From positions 2,046,764 to 2,110,763 of the forward strand of contig NZ_CP021378.1 of the NCBI RefSeq assembly GCF_002215495.1: 64,000 nt of DNA, written 5' to 3'. Positions 25,047 through 35,263 of this stretch are shown here, one piece after another. The stretch is from Porphyrobacter sp. CACIAM 03H1. Lineage in GTDB: Bacteria > Pseudomonadota > Alphaproteobacteria > Sphingomonadales > Sphingomonadaceae. Within the stretch, counting starts at the first letter, position 1, and every line of letters begins with the position of its first letter. Below the pieces are notes generated by a model that did no database searches, had not been told where the DNA came from, and saw only the letters and a program-made list of their open reading frames with translations. The position numbers and the translations under genes are program-made.

Positions 25047-28000
25047 ATGCCCGACGCCCCGCTCACCCCCGACAAGCGCACGCTCGCCATCGACCCGGCC
25101 GACATCGCGCCGCCCGAACGCGCGCCTTTCGTCGAACTGGGCCTCGTCAGCTGCTTCAGCTTCCTGCGCGGGGCTTCCGATGCGGTCGACCTGGTGCTGG
25201 CAGCGCACGCCGCGGGTTATGACGCGCTGGGGATTGCCGACGTCAATTCGATGGCCGGGGTGGTGCGCATCCATACCGAGGCGAAGACGCTCAAGCTGCG
25301 CCCGGTGATCGGCTGCCGGATCGAGACGGTCGAGGGCCTCGCCTTCCTCGCCTACCCCGAGGACCGCGCCGCCTATGGCCGGCTCTGCCGTCTTATCAGC
25401 GCCGGCCGGATGCAGACACTCACCGGCGGGTGGCAGGACAAGGGCGTGTGCGAGATCGACCTTGCGATGCTGGCAGCACATAGCGAGGGCGTGCAGCTGA
25501 TTCTGCTCCCGCCGGACGATCAGGAGGCGGTGTTCACGATTCAGGTGCCGAGCAACGTCATTCCCTTCCGTCGTCCCGGGCTTGATCCGGGACCGCCTGC
25601 CGACAGCGATCCCGGCCTGCGCCGGGATGACGAGAGGGAATTGCCATTCCCCGACCTCCTCCCCCACCTCGTCCGCCAACTCCCCACCCTGCGCCACCTC
25701 GCCGCCGCCTACCTCTACCGCGGCGACGACATCGCGCGGATCGAGCATCTCGACAGCCTCGCCCGCGCAAACGGCCTGATGCTGCTTGCCACCAACGACG
25801 TCCATTACCACGCTCCCGAACGCCGCGCGCTGCAGGATGTGATGACCGCGATCCGGCACAAGACCACCGTCGCGACGGCCGGCCACCTGCTCCACCCCAA
25901 TGCCGAGCGGCACCTGAAGTCGCCGGAGCAGATGCAGCGCCTCTTCGCCCGCTGGCCCCACGCGATCCGCGCCGCCCGTGAGGTCGCCGATCGCTGCCGG
26001 TTCAGTCTCGACGAGCTGCGCTACGAATATCCCGAGGAGATCTATCCCGACGGGCAGACCCCGCAGGCCTTCCTTGAGAGCGAGGTCTGGAAGGGGGCAG
26101 GGCGGCGCTACCCGTCGGGCGTGCCCGACTCCGTGCGCCAGACGCTAGAGCGCGAGCTCGCCCTGATCGCCACGCTCGATCTCGCCCGCTACTTCCTCAC
26201 CATCAAGGACATCGTCGACTTCGCGCGCGGGCAGGAGCCGCCGATCCTGTGCCAAGGGCGGGGCTCCGCCGCCAACTCGGCGGTGTGTTACGTCCTCGGC
26301 ATCACCAGCGTCGATCCGGCCAAGCACCAGCTCCTGTTCGACCGCTTCATCTCCGAGGAGCGCAAAGAGCCGCCCGATATCGACGTCGATTTCGAGCACG
26401 AACGGCGCGAGGAGGTGATCCAGTACATCTACCGCAAATACGGCCGCCACCGCGCCGGGCTGTGCGCCACCGTCATCCACTACCGTCCGCGCATGGCGAT
26501 CCGCGAGGTGGGCAAGGCGATGGGCCTCTCCGAGGACGTCACCTCCGCGCTTGCGCGGACCGTGTGGGGCGGGTGGGGGCGCGAGATCAGCGAGAAGCAC
26601 GCCGCCGAAACCGGGCTCGACGTGACCGATCCGCACCTGCGCCGGGTGCTCAAGCTCACCGAGCAGATGATCGGGATGCCCCGCCATCTCGGCCAGCATG
26701 TCGGCGGCTTCATCCTCACCGAGGGCGCGCTGACCGAGACCGTGCCGATCGGCAATGGCGCCATGCCCGAACGCTCCTTCATCGAATGGGACAAGGACGA
26801 CATCGACGCATTGGGCATCCTCAAGGTCGATGTGCTGGCGCTGGGGATGCTGACCTGCATCCGCAAGTGCCTCGACCTGCTCGCCGATCACCACGACCGC
26901 CCGCTCACGCTGGCCACGGTCCCGCGCGAGGACCCCGAGACCTACGCCATGCTGCGCAGGGGGGATTCGCTCGGCGTCTTTCAGGTCGAGAGCCGGGCAC
27001 AGATGAACATGCTGCCGCGCCTGCGCCCGAGGGAATTCTACGATCTCGTGATCCAGGTCGCGATCGTGCGCCCCGGGCCGATCCAGGGCGACATGGTGCA
27101 CCCCTACCTGAAACGCCGCCGCGGGGCCGAGCCCGTCCGCATCCCCGCTCCTGCGCCCGAGCACGGGCCGCCCGACGAGCTCACCAGCATCCTCGGCCGC
27201 ACATTGGGCGTCCCGATCTTCCAGGAACAGGCGATGAAGATCGCCCTCGACGCGGCGAAGTTCTCCAGCCTCGAGGCCAACCGGCTGCGCAAGGCGATGG
27301 CGACCTTCCGCAGCCGGGGGATGGTCGACGAGCTCCAGGACATGATGGTCGAACGCATGGTCGCGCGCGGATATGACCGCGACTTCGCGCAAAGGTGCTT
27401 CAACCAGATCAGGGGCTTCGGCGAATACGGTTTTCCGGAGAGCCACGCGGCGAGCTTCGCGCAGCTGGTCTATGTCTCGAGCTGGCTCAAGTGCCACTAC
27501 CCGGCGGCCTTCGCCTGCGCGCTGCTCAATTCGCAGCCGATGGGCTTCTATGCCCCGGCGCAGATCGTGCGGGATGCGCGGGAGCACGGGGTGGCGGTGC
27601 TGCCGGTCGATGTGAACGCGAGCCTGTGGGACTGCACCCTGGAGGGCGGGGCTCTGCGCCTCGGCCTCCGGCAGATCGACGGCCTGCCCGAACACGTCGC
27701 CGCTACGCTCGTCTCGGCGCGCGAGGCCGGGGGGCCTTACCGCGACGTCGCCGACCTGCGGGCGCGCGCGGGCCTCTCGCCGGCGCATATCGAGCGGCTC
27801 GCCAGCGCCGATGCCTTCACCTCGCTGGGCCTCACCCGCAGGCAGGCCCTGTGGGACGCCCGCAGCCTCATCCCCGCGCCCGACCTGCCGCTGTTCCGCG
27901 CCGCCGGGGTGCGCGAGGAGGGGGCGGAACGGGCACGGATCGCGCTTCCCGCCATGCCGCTCTCCGAGGAGGTGGTGGCCGATTACCAGACCACCCGCCT

Positions 28001-28523
28001 CAGCCTGAAGGCGCACCCGATGGCCTTCCTGCGCGCCGACCTCGCCCAGCGCGGCTTCGTGCGAGCCTGCGACCTGCGCGCCCGCAAGTTCCGTTCCATG
28101 GTGCAGGTCGCCGGCGTGGTGCTGATCCGCCAGCGACCGGGCAGCGCCAAGGGCGTCACCTTCATCACCCTCGAGGACGAGACCGGCGTCATCAACCTCG
28201 TCGTCTGGCCCGACCTCAAGGAGAAGCAGCGCAAGGTGGTGATGGGCGCGCGGCTGATGGAGGTGCGGGGCCGGGTCGAGTACGACGACGAGGTGATCCA
28301 CGTCATCGCCGCCCACATGACCGATGCGACAGCGCGGCTCCACGCCCTGTCGGACGACCTGCTCGAGGCACCTCTAGCCCGGGCCGACGAGGTCAACCGC
28401 CCCATGCCCGAACGCGGCCCGCCGCTCCCTCGCGATCTGATCGACGAACTTGCGCCACGGCCCAACGTGACCGGCCACCCGCGCGATCACAGGATTTTGC
28501 CCAAGTCGCGCGACTTCCACTAG
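25047..28523 (+). CDS. dnaE2: Error-prone DNA polymerase DnaE2
   Basis: 1158 residues, a C-family polymerase for translesion synthesis, acting with ImuA and ImuB. Order: PHP domain (FVELGLVSCFSFLRGAS from about residue 28), palm with catalytic PDIDVDFEHERRE (about 443-455), fingers, tandem helix-hairpin-helix, and a C-terminal OB fold (VQVAGVVLIRQRPGSAKG). It is longer than usual, partly because a palindromic repeat at 25569-25632 is translated in frame at about residues 175-196 in the PHP region. It starts one base after udgX and presumably belongs to the SOS transcript from 22225. Confidence 0.94.
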   Translation: MPDAPLTPDKRTLAIDPADIAPPERAPFVELGLVSCFSFLRGASDAVDLVLAAHAAGYDALGIADVNSMAGVVRIHTEAKTLKLRPVIGCRIETVEGLAFLAYPEDRAAYGRLCRLISAGRMQTLTGGWQDKGVCEIDLAMLAAHSEGVQLILLPPDDQEAVFTIQVPSNVIPFRRPGLDPGPPADSDPGLRRDDERELPFPDLLPHLVRQLPTLRHLAAAYLYRGDDIARIEHLDSLARANGLMLLATNDVHYHAPERRALQDVMTAIRHKTTVATAGHLLHPNAERHLKSPEQMQRLFARWPHAIRAAREVADRCRFSLDELRYEYPEEIYPDGQTPQAFLESEVWKGAGRRYPSGVPDSVRQTLERELALIATLDLARYFLTIKDIVDFARGQEPPILCQGRGSAANSAVCYVLGITSVDPAKHQLLFDRFISEERKEPPDIDVDFEHERREEVIQYIYRKYGRHRAGLCATVIHYRPRMAIREVGKAMGLSEDVTSALARTVWGGWGREISEKHAAETGLDVTDPHLRRVLKLTEQMIGMPRHLGQHVGGFILTEGALTETVPIGNGAMPERSFIEWDKDDIDALGILKVDVLALGMLTCIRKCLDLLADHHDRPLTLATVPREDPETYAMLRRGDSLGVFQVESRAQMNMLPRLRPREFYDLVIQVAIVRPGPIQGDMVHPYLKRRRGAEPVRIPAPAPEHGPPDELTSILGRTLGVPIFQEQAMKIALDAAKFSSLEANRLRKAMATFRSRGMVDELQDMMVERMVARGYDRDFAQRCFNQIRGFGEYGFPESHAASFAQLVYVSSWLKCHYPAAFACALLNSQPMGFYAPAQIVRDAREHGVAVLPVDVNASLWDCTLEGGALRLGLRQIDGLPEHVAATLVSAREAGGPYRDVADLRARAGLSPAHIERLASADAFTSLGLTRRQALWDARSLIPAPDLPLFRAAGVREEGAERARIALPAMPLSEEVVADYQTTRLSLKAHPMAFLRADLAQRGFVRACDLRARKFRSMVQVAGVVLIRQRPGSAKGVTFITLEDETGVINLVVWPDLKEKQRKVVMGARLMEVRGRVEYDDEVIHVIAAHMTDATARLHALSDDLLEAPLARADEVNRPMPERGPPLPRDLIDELAPRPNVTGHPRDHRILPKSRDFH
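25569..25632. repeat. Palindromic repeat inside dnaE2
   Basis: GTCGTCCCGG-GCTTGATCC... on the left and ...CTGCG-CCGGGATGAC on the right form an interrupted palindrome of the kind normally found between genes in sphingomonads. Here it is in frame, encoding RRPGLDPGPPADSDPGLRRD. It is unrelated in sequence to the three CCGTTCG-bounded repeats in this window. Confidence 0.75.
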
Positions 28524-28533
28524 GGTCCGGCAG

Positions 28534-29253
28534 ATGCCACCCGCCGCGCCCAACCCCCATTTCCGCGCCGCCCGCCGCGCCCTGTTCGCCCTTGTGCCGC
28601 TGCTGCTGGCGATCGCGGGCTGGCAGTGGCTCCAGAACCACCCCCAGCACAACCCTTGGGCTCCGCTCGACCTGCGCGACCCGCCGGGCTGGGCGACGCG
28701 CACCAAGCTGGCCCGGCTGAAGGAGGACGTCGGCGCGTGCCGGGCGGTGCTGGCGCGCAGCGACATCGTCTTCACCGCGCTCGATGCGGCGGGGGAGGGG
28801 GAGTGCGCCCGGCCCGACCGCACCCGCCTCGGCGACTACCCGCTCAGCCCCGACACGCCGCCGGTGACCTGCCCTGTCGCCATCGCCCTCGAACTGTGGC
28901 GGCGCGATTCGGTGGCGCCTGCCGCGCGCCGGATCCTCGGCAGCGACATTGCCCGGATAGAGCACCTTGGCGCCTTCTCCTGCCGCCGGATGTATGGCGC
29001 GAGCGAGGGTCGCTGGAGCGAACACGCGACCGGCAACGCCATCGACATCGCCGGCTTCGTGCTGGAGGACGGCCGGCGGATCAGCGTGCTCGGCGACTGG
29101 GACGGGGAAGGCACCGAAGCCCGCTTCCTGCGAGAGGTGCGCGACGGCGCCTGCAAGAGCTTCGCCACAGTGCTCTCGCCCGATTACAACGCGGCCCATG
29201 CGGATCACTTCCATCTCGATCAGGACGGGCGCTGGAGCGGGGTGTGTCGTTAG
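28534..29253 (+). CDS. Extensin-family protein (Extensin_2, M15-like fold)
   Basis: 239 residues. One N-terminal hydrophobic segment (ALFALVPLLLAIAGWQWL) is a signal anchor, placing the rest in the periplasm. The C-terminal domain has EHATGNAIDIAGF and NAAHADHFHLD, the His/Asp/His metal pattern of DD-carboxypeptidase-like proteins, plus paired Cys (ACRAVL, TCPVA, SCRRM, ACKSF). A role in peptidoglycan trimming is inferred from fold. It begins 10 bases after dnaE2, so it may be read from the same transcript. Confidence 0.85.
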   Translation: MPPAAPNPHFRAARRALFALVPLLLAIAGWQWLQNHPQHNPWAPLDLRDPPGWATRTKLARLKEDVGACRAVLARSDIVFTALDAAGEGECARPDRTRLGDYPLSPDTPPVTCPVAIALELWRRDSVAPAARRILGSDIARIEHLGAFSCRRMYGASEGRWSEHATGNAIDIAGFVLEDGRRISVLGDWDGEGTEARFLREVRDGACKSFATVLSPDYNAAHADHFHLDQDGRWSGVCR

Positions 29254-29313
29254 AACATCCTTGCACACGGCCCGCCCGTCCCACTACCTTCGCGCAAAAG
29301 GGGGAGACGATCC

Positions 29314-30201
29314 ATGATCACGAGGAGCATGCTGCTCATTGCGGCCGCGGCGCTGGCGCAGCCGACACAGGCCGCGCCGCCACGCGACATACCGGCCGCG
29401 ATCTACACCGATCCGCCTCACGATGCGGCGAACCCGGCACGCATGGAGGTGCTGCACATCCCGAGCGGCGGGGTGGAGATCAACGGTGTCGCCTATCTCG
29501 CCGCCGGCAGAGGGCCACATCCGACGGTGGTGATCTGCCATGGTTGGCCCGGCAACGAGAAGAACCTCGACCTCGCCCAGGCGGTGCGGCGCGCGGGTTG
29601 GAACGCGGTCACCTTCAACTATCGCGGTGCCTGGGGCAGCCCGGGCGCGTTCCGCTTCGCCCAGAACCCCGAGGATGCAAGGGCCGTGCTCGCCTTCCTG
29701 CGGGATCCCGCCAATGCGGCGCGGCTTGGCGTCGATCGGGCCCGGCTCGTGATCATGGGGCACTCGATGGGGGGCTGGGTCACCACGCTGGTGGGCGGCG
29801 CCGATGAGGGGTTGATCGGGGTGGGCCTGATCTCCGCGGCCAACATGGGCGTGGTGCGCGGCCTCGACCGCGAGGGTATCCTCAATATGGCGCGCACAAA
29901 CGCCGAAGCACTGGCCGGGACCAGCCCGGAGCGCATGGCCGAGGAGCTCGACACAAGCCGTGCGGCGTTCAATTTCCTGAGCGCAGCGCCCGGCCTTGCG
30001 CGCAAACCGCTGCTGGTGCTGAGCTCGGATGACGGCCTTGCCCCGCAGACCGATGCGCTGGTCGCCGTTGTGCGCCAGAATGGCGGGACGCGGATCACCA
30101 CCTATCACGCGGCGACGGACCACAGCTGGTCGGACCGGCGCATCGATCTCGCCGCACAGGTCATCCGGTGGCTCGACGGCCTGGAGGCGAAAGCCCGATA
30201 G
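29314..30201 (+). CDS. Secreted alpha/beta hydrolase
   Basis: 295 residues with a signal peptide (MITRSMLLIAAAALAQPTQA). The alpha/beta-hydrolase core shows CHGWPG (oxyanion hole), GHSMGGW with the nucleophile Ser near residue 151, an Asp in LSSDDGLAP and the catalytic His in ATDHSWSD. Likely an esterase or acyl-peptidase of the periplasm; the substrate is unknown. It ends three bases before the phoB stop on the opposite strand. Confidence 0.85.
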   Translation: MITRSMLLIAAAALAQPTQAAPPRDIPAAIYTDPPHDAANPARMEVLHIPSGGVEINGVAYLAAGRGPHPTVVICHGWPGNEKNLDLAQAVRRAGWNAVTFNYRGAWGSPGAFRFAQNPEDARAVLAFLRDPANAARLGVDRARLVIMGHSMGGWVTTLVGGADEGLIGVGLISAANMGVVRGLDREGILNMARTNAEALAGTSPERMAEELDTSRAAFNFLSAAPGLARKPLLVLSSDDGLAPQTDALVAVVRQNGGTRITTYHAATDHSWSDRRIDLAAQVIRWLDGLEAKAR

Positions 30202-30204
30202 CGG

Positions 30205-30894
30205 TCAGCTCGCCTCGAGCGCGTAGCCGGCCGAGCGCACCGTGCGGATCGGGTCCTTCGCGCCTTCGACCGTGATCGCCTTGCGCAACCGGCGGATGTG
30301 GACGTCGACCGTGCGCAGCTCGATGTCGGAGCCGGTGCCCCATACCCCGTCGAGCAGCTGGCCGCGGCTGAACACCCGACCCGGGCTTTCCATGAAGAAC
30401 TTGAGCAGCCGGTATTCCGTCGGCCCCAGTTGCAGCGCACGGCCGCGGCGCTGGACCTTGTGGGCGACCGGATCGAGCCGCAAATCGCCCACCTCGATGG
30501 TCTCGCCGGCGAGCGCGGGACGGATGCGGCGCATCACGGCGGCTACGCGGGCCAGCAGCTCACGGGGAGAGAAGGGCTTTGTCAGGTAATCGTCCGCCCC
30601 GGTCTCAAGGCCCCTGACGCGGTCGTCCTCGGCCTCGCGCGCGGTGAGCATGATGATAGGGACGTGGGCGGTGTCCTTGTCGCGGCGCAACCGGCGGCAT
30701 ACCTCGATCCCGCTGGTGCCCTCGATCATCCAGTCGAGAATGATCAGATCGGGCACTTCCTCCGCCGCGAGCACCAGCGCCTCGTCACCGTCGCCGGTGC
30801 AGCGCACGGCGTAGCCTTCGTTCTGGAAGCGGTATTCGAGCAGTTCGGAGAGCGCCGGATCGTCTTCAACCAGCAGCAGTTTGGCAGCGGACAT
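30205..30894 (-). CDS. phoB: Phosphate regulon response regulator PhoB
   Basis: 229 residues, OmpR/PhoB class. The receiver domain has EDDPAL, phospho-acceptor Asp in LIILDWMIEG (about residue 54) and the KPFSPREL loop; the winged-helix DNA-binding domain ends RTVRSAGYALEAS. Phosphorylated by PhoR, it activates Pho-box promoters such as the one at 35264. It is the last gene of the phoR-pst-phoU-phoB group, 126 bases after phoU. Confidence 0.95.
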   Translation of the reverse strand: MSAAKLLLVEDDPALSELLEYRFQNEGYAVRCTGDGDEALVLAAEEVPDLIILDWMIEGTSGIEVCRRLRRDKDTAHVPIIMLTAREAEDDRVRGLETGADDYLTKPFSPRELLARVAAVMRRIRPALAGETIEVGDLRLDPVAHKVQRRGRALQLGPTEYRLLKFFMESPGRVFSRGQLLDGVWGTGSDIELRTVDVHIRRLRKAITVEGAKDPIRTVRSAGYALEAS

Positions 30895-31020
30895 ACGGAT
30901 GATGCCTCCTTGCGGCTCCCCCTGGAGCGCGCGTCACCGAAGCCTATGTTTCACTTGCGCGACAATTTGATGAAAACGCACATGGCAAATTTTCAACAGG
31001 ACAGTGACAAGCCCGGCGCC

Positions 31021-31689
31021 TCAGCGATCGCCCTCAGGAGGATAGACGCCGGTTGCGGCGAAGTGCACCATCTCGGCGACGTTGGTGGCATGGTCGCCGA
31101 TCCGCTCGATGTTGCGGGCCACGAAAAGCAGCTGTGCCGCGCTCGAAATGGTCGAAGGATTCTCGACCATGTAGCTCACGAGATTGCGGAAGATCGAGTT
31201 GTAGAACCCGTCGACCTTCGCATCGGTGGCGATCACTTCGCGCGCGAGATCGGGGTCGCGGGCGGCATAGGCGGTGAGCACGTCGTGGACCATCTCGCCG
31301 GCGAGTTCGCCCATTGTCGGAAGCAGGGTCAGCGGTTCGAACCGGGCGCGGCCGTCGATCATGCCGGTGCGCTTGGCGATGTTCTTCGAATAGTCGCCGA
31401 TCCGCTCGAGCACGCCGGCGATCTTCAATGCCGCGATCACCTCGCGCAGGTCGTCCGCCATCGGCGCGCGCAGGGCGATGATCCGCACCGCGAGCTTGTC
31501 GACCTCCATTTCGAGCGCATCCATGCGCTTGTCGCGGGCGACGACCTGTTCGGCCAGCGCTTCGTCGCCGCGCACCAGCGCGTCCAAGCTCTCCGCGATG
31601 GCGACCTCGGCGATGCCACCCATTTCCGCGATCAGCCCGCGCAGGCGGGTGATGTCTTCGTCGAATGCCTTGACGGTATGCTCAGCCAT
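31021..31689 (-). CDS. phoU: Phosphate transport accessory protein PhoU
   Basis: 222 residues, two three-helix PhoU bundles with the metal-binding ERIGDYSKNIAKR and ERIGDHATNVAE motifs. It couples the Pst transporter to PhoR and keeps the regulon off when phosphate is ample. The start ATG 31689 overlaps the pstB stop by one base (TGATG). Confidence 0.95.
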   Translation of the reverse strand: MAEHTVKAFDEDITRLRGLIAEMGGIAEVAIAESLDALVRGDEALAEQVVARDKRMDALEMEVDKLAVRIIALRAPMADDLREVIAALKIAGVLERIGDYSKNIAKRTGMIDGRARFEPLTLLPTMGELAGEMVHDVLTAYAARDPDLAREVIATDAKVDGFYNSIFRNLVSYMVENPSTISSAAQLLFVARNIERIGDHATNVAEMVHFAATGVYPPEGDR

Positions 31690-32456
31690 CAGCCGTAACG
31701 TCCTGTAATATAATCTTTCGTCCGTTCCTCGATGGGATTGGTGAAGATTTCCGAGGTTGGACCATACTCGACCATCTTGCCGAGGTGAAAGAATGCGGTG
31801 CGCTGGCTGACACGCGCGGCCTGCTGCATCGAGTGGGTGACGATCACGATCGCGTAGCGGCCGGAGAGCTCGTCGATCAGCTCCTCGATCTTGGCGGTGG
31901 CGATCGGGTCCAGCGCCGAGGCCGGCTCGTCCATCAGGATCACCTCGGGATCGACCGCGATGGCGCGGGCGATGCACAGACGCTGCTGCTGGCCGCCCGA
32001 AAGCGCCGTCCCCGAATCGTCGAGCCGGTCCTTGACCTCGTCCCACAGCCCTGCGCGGGTCAGCGAGCGTTCGACGATCACGTCGAGATCGGCCTTCTTC
32101 TCGGCCAGCCCGTGGATCTTGGGCCCGTAGGCGATGTTCTCGTAGATCGACTTGGGGAAGGGGTTGGGTTTCTGGAACACCATGCCCACCCGGGCGCGCA
32201 GCTGGACCACGTCCATGCGGCTGCCGTGGATGTCCTCCCCGTCGAGTTCGATCAGCCCCGTCACCCTGGCCGCGCCGATGGTGTCGTTCATCCGGTTGAA
32301 GCACCGCAGGAAGGTCGACTTCCCGCAGCCCGAAGGGCCGATGAAGGCGGTGACGTAATCGGGCGAGATGTCGATCGACACCTCGTCGATGGCTTTCTTC
32401 TCGCCATAGAAGACGCAGACATCGCGCGCGCGGATCTTCGCGCTTTCGTCGGTCAT
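31689..32456 (-). CDS. pstB: Phosphate ABC transporter ATP-binding protein PstB
   Basis: 255 residues. Walker [10 protein letters not shown] (about 39-47), Q-loop VFQKPNPFP, signature [14 protein letters not shown], Walker [14 protein letters not shown] and the switch His in VTHSMQQA. It powers phosphate uptake through PstC/PstA. ATG 32456 is the only sensible start; a much longer reading upstream runs through pstA in the wrong frame. 17 bases separate it from pstA. Confidence 0.97.
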   Translation of the reverse strand: MTDESAKIRARDVCVFYGEKKAIDEVSIDISPDYVTAFIGPSGCGKSTFLRCFNRMNDTIGAARVTGLIELDGEDIHGSRMDVVQLRARVGMVFQKPNPFPKSIYENIAYGPKIHGLAEKKADLDVIVERSLTRAGLWDEVKDRLDDSGTALSGGQQQRLCIARAIAVDPEVILMDEPASALDPIATAKIEELIDELSGRYAIVIVTHSMQQAARVSQRTAFFHLGKMVEYGPTSEIFTNPIEERTKDYITGRYG

Positions 32457-32473
32457 GTTGGGATGGATGACTG

Positions 32474-33763
32474 TCACCAGCGTTTCTCGAACTTGTTGCG
32501 GAGGTAGATTGCGACGCCGTTCATGGTCAGCAGGAACGCGAGCAGCACGATGATAGCCGCACTGGTGCGCTCGACAAAGCCGCGGTCGATCTCGTCGGAC
32601 CACAGGAAGATCTGCATCGGCAGAACGGTGGCGGGGGAGGCGAAGCCTTCGGGCGGGGTGGCCACGAAGATGCGCATCCCGATGAGGAGCAGCGGCGCGG
32701 TCTCGCCCAGGGCGCGGGCCATGCCGATAATGGTGCCGGTCAGCATCCCCGGCAGGGCGAGCGGCAGGACATGGTGGAACACCACCTGCACCGGCGATGC
32801 GCCGATGGCGAGCGCGCCGTCGCGGATCGACGGGGGCACCGCCTTGATCGCGTTGCGCCCGGAAATGACGATCACCGGCATGGTCATCAGCGCCAGCGTC
32901 ATCCCGCCGATCAGCGGGGCCGAGCGCAGGTTGGGGAACAGCGCGAGGAACACCGCCAGCCCGAGCAGGCCGAAGATGATCGAGGGCACCGCGGCAAGGT
33001 TGCTGATCGACACCTCGATTATGTCGGTCCAGCGGTTGCGGGGGGCGTATTCCTCCAGATAGAGCGCCGAGAGCACGCCGATCGGGACGGCCAGCACCAG
33101 CGTCACCAGCATGGTCAGCATCGAGCCCTTGAGCGCCCCCCAGATGCCGACCGATTGCGGCGAGGTGGCATCCGAGCGGGCGAGGAAGCCCCAGTCCCAA
33201 TTGCGCGCGAGCTTGCCTTCGGCGGCGAGCCTGTCCGCCAGCGCCTGCGTCTCGGCCGGGCCTTCGGCCTGGAGACCGGCGGCGAGCGCCGAGGAGACGG
33301 GCAGGTTGAAGGTCGCGGTCCTGCCGACGAGTTCGGGATCCTCCGCCAGCGCCGCGGCGACATCGCGCCAGGCCTCGGGCGAGATCTGGGCCGCGGCGTC
33401 CTTGCCGACCTGCTCCTCGGCGAAGAAGGTCACGACGTCCGGCAGGCCCTGCATCTCGAGGGTCTGGCTGGCGCTTGGCGCGGTCAGCGACGTGGCATCG
33501 CCGGTGATGCCGCTCGCCGGGAAATCGATCGTAACCTCGAGTTCGGCGCGCTGGAAGCCGCCGATGCCGTTCATCAGCATGTTGCCGAGCAGGAATACCA
33601 GCACCGCGACCGAGAACACCACCGCGCCAAGGCCGAGGCGCTTGAAATTGCGCTCGGCACGGTAACGCTTCGCGAGACGCTGCTCGAAGGCGGGCGTGCG
33701 GGTCGGGCCGAGCGGCTGCGCGGCGGGCGCGGGCGCGGTTTCGGACATGGGAATGCTGCTCAT
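32474..33763 (-). CDS. pstA: Phosphate ABC transporter permease PstA
   Basis: 429 residues, longer than the ~290 of E. coli because of an N-terminal DUF3333-type region: one membrane helix near 45-65, then about 150 periplasmic residues. The transporter core follows from about 210 with the inner-membrane EAA loop ([22 protein letters not shown]) and [12 protein letters not shown]. The start overlaps the pstC stop (ATGA); an alternative Met is at residue 6. Confidence 0.94.
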   Translation of the reverse strand: MSSIPMSETAPAPAAQPLGPTRTPAFEQRLAKRYRAERNFKRLGLGAVVFSVAVLVFLLGNMLMNGIGGFQRAELEVTIDFPASGITGDATSLTAPSASQTLEMQGLPDVVTFFAEEQVGKDAAAQISPEAWRDVAAALAEDPELVGRTATFNLPVSSALAAGLQAEGPAETQALADRLAAEGKLARNWDWGFLARSDATSPQSVGIWGALKGSMLTMLVTLVLAVPIGVLSALYLEEYAPRNRWTDIIEVSISNLAAVPSIIFGLLGLAVFLALFPNLRSAPLIGGMTLALMTMPVIVISGRNAIKAVPPSIRDGALAIGASPVQVVFHHVLPLALPGMLTGTIIGMARALGETAPLLLIGMRIFVATPPEGFASPATVLPMQIFLWSDEIDRGFVERTSAAIIVLLAFLLTMNGVAIYLRNKFEKRW

Positions 33764-35145
33764 TCGTAGGCCTCCCGGAAACGCTTGACCACGCGCAGGG
33801 CGATGAAGTTGAGCGCAAGCGTCACCATGAACAGCACGAAGCCGAGCGCATAGGCGCTGAGCGTCGCCGGGTGATCGGTGCTCTGCTCGCCGGTCAGCAG
33901 CTTGACGATCTGCACGGTGACGGTCGACATCGGTTCCAGCGGATTGGCGGTGAGATTGGCGGCGGGCGAGGCGGCCATGACGACGATCATCGTCTCGCCG
34001 ATCGCGCGGCTGACCGCGAGCATGATCCCGGCGACGATGCCGGGCAGGGCTGCCGGGAACAGCACGCGGCGGATCGTCTCTGAGCGGGTCGCGCCCATCG
34101 CGAGGCTCCCGTCACGCATCGCGCCCGGCACGGCGGCCATCGAGTCGTCCGCCATTGAGGAGACGAAGGGAATGATCATCACCCCCATCACGATCCCCGC
34201 TGCAAGCGCGCTCTCGGTCGAGGCGCTGGTGATGCCCACCGCGACCGCCGCATCGCGGATCATCGGGGCGAGGGTGAGGGCGGCGAAATAGCCGTAGACG
34301 ACCGTCGGCACGCCCGCGAGCAGTTCCAGCAGCGGCTTGATCCAGGTGCGCACCCGTGGGTCGGCATACTGGGTGAGGTAGATCGCGCTCATCAGCCCGA
34401 GCGGGATCGCCACAATCATGGCGATGATCGCGCCGATGAAGATCGTACCCCAGAACAGCGGCACCGCGCCGTAGCGCGAGGGATCGACCGAACTGGCGCT
34501 CGTCATCGTGTCCGGGCCCCACTTGGTCCCGAACAGGAAATCGACCGGCGATACCATGCCGAAGAAGCGCACCGTCTCGAACACCAGGCTCGCGAAGATG
34601 CCGAAGGTCGTGAGGATCGCCACCAGCGAGGCGACGAGGAGAATCATCATCACCGTGCGTTCGACCCGGGTGCGGGCGCCGAACTGCGGCCTGAGGCGAA
34701 GGAAGGCGAGCGCGCCGCCGGCAATGGCGATCAGCACGGTCACGATGATGCCGATGGTGTTGTAATGGGCGAAGGCATCGCGGAAGGGCGCGATCAGCGC
34801 CTCGGCCTCGTCGTTGAAGACCCCGGGCGCCTGGCCCAGCGCCACCGCGCGCGCCTCGCCGAGGAAGGCGTCCCGCTCGAATCCGAAGGCTGGCAGGCTT
34901 TCGGCCGCGGGCGAGGCGAGCACCGATTGCAGCACCAACTGCGGCGCGATCACGCTCCAGGCGACGACGAAGCCGAGCACCGGCATCACCACCCACAGGG
35001 CGACATACCAGGCGTGGTAGATCGGGCGCGAGGCGGGCCGCGTTGCTGCATCGCCCGTCTGGAAGCTCCACGCCTTGGCACGCCCCGCCAGCCAGCCGAG
35101 CAGGCCGAGGCCGAGAGCAATCAGGATCAGCGTGATCGGCGACAT
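33760..35145 (-). CDS. pstC: Phosphate ABC transporter permease PstC
   Basis: 461 residues, also of the extended type: extra helices and a periplasmic stretch precede the standard permease core, which includes [20 protein letters not shown] and the EAA loop ([24 protein letters not shown]) followed by [13 protein letters not shown]. It pairs with PstA. It is the first gene after the Pho box. The phosphate-binding PstS is not in this window and must be encoded elsewhere. Confidence 0.94.
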   Translation of the reverse strand: MSPITLILIALGLGLLGWLAGRAKAWSFQTGDAATRPASRPIYHAWYVALWVVMPVLGFVVAWSVIAPQLVLQSVLASPAAESLPAFGFERDAFLGEARAVALGQAPGVFNDEAEALIAPFRDAFAHYNTIGIIVTVLIAIAGGALAFLRLRPQFGARTRVERTVMMILLVASLVAILTTFGIFASLVFETVRFFGMVSPVDFLFGTKWGPDTMTSASSVDPSRYGAVPLFWGTIFIGAIIAMIVAIPLGLMSAIYLTQYADPRVRTWIKPLLELLAGVPTVVYGYFAALTLAPMIRDAAVAVGITSASTESALAAGIVMGVMIIPFVSSMADDSMAAVPGAMRDGSLAMGATRSETIRRVLFPAALPGIVAGIMLAVSRAIGETMIVVMAASPAANLTANPLEPMSTVTVQIVKLLTGEQSTDHPATLSAYALGFVLFMVTLALNFIALRVVKRFREAYE

Positions 35146-35263
35146 GTTCAGACCTGTGGTTCCTGCCGGAGGTGCGCGTCGGGCGTCGGGCCGAGTGAGA
35201 AAGCCACGGCACGGGCTGCGCGAAGCCAGCCTTCACGCCATGGGCGCGCCATGTTGAAGAAAT

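Noticed and set aside
26145..28343. A 732-codon open frame antisense to dnaE2
   Set aside because: Composition is typical of a GC shadow, and dnaE2 motifs lie on the other strand throughout.
31689..33818. A long reading joining pstB to an N-terminal half across pstA
   Set aside because: The upstream half is in the wrong frame for pstA and has no protein-like features; PstB starts cleanly at 32456.
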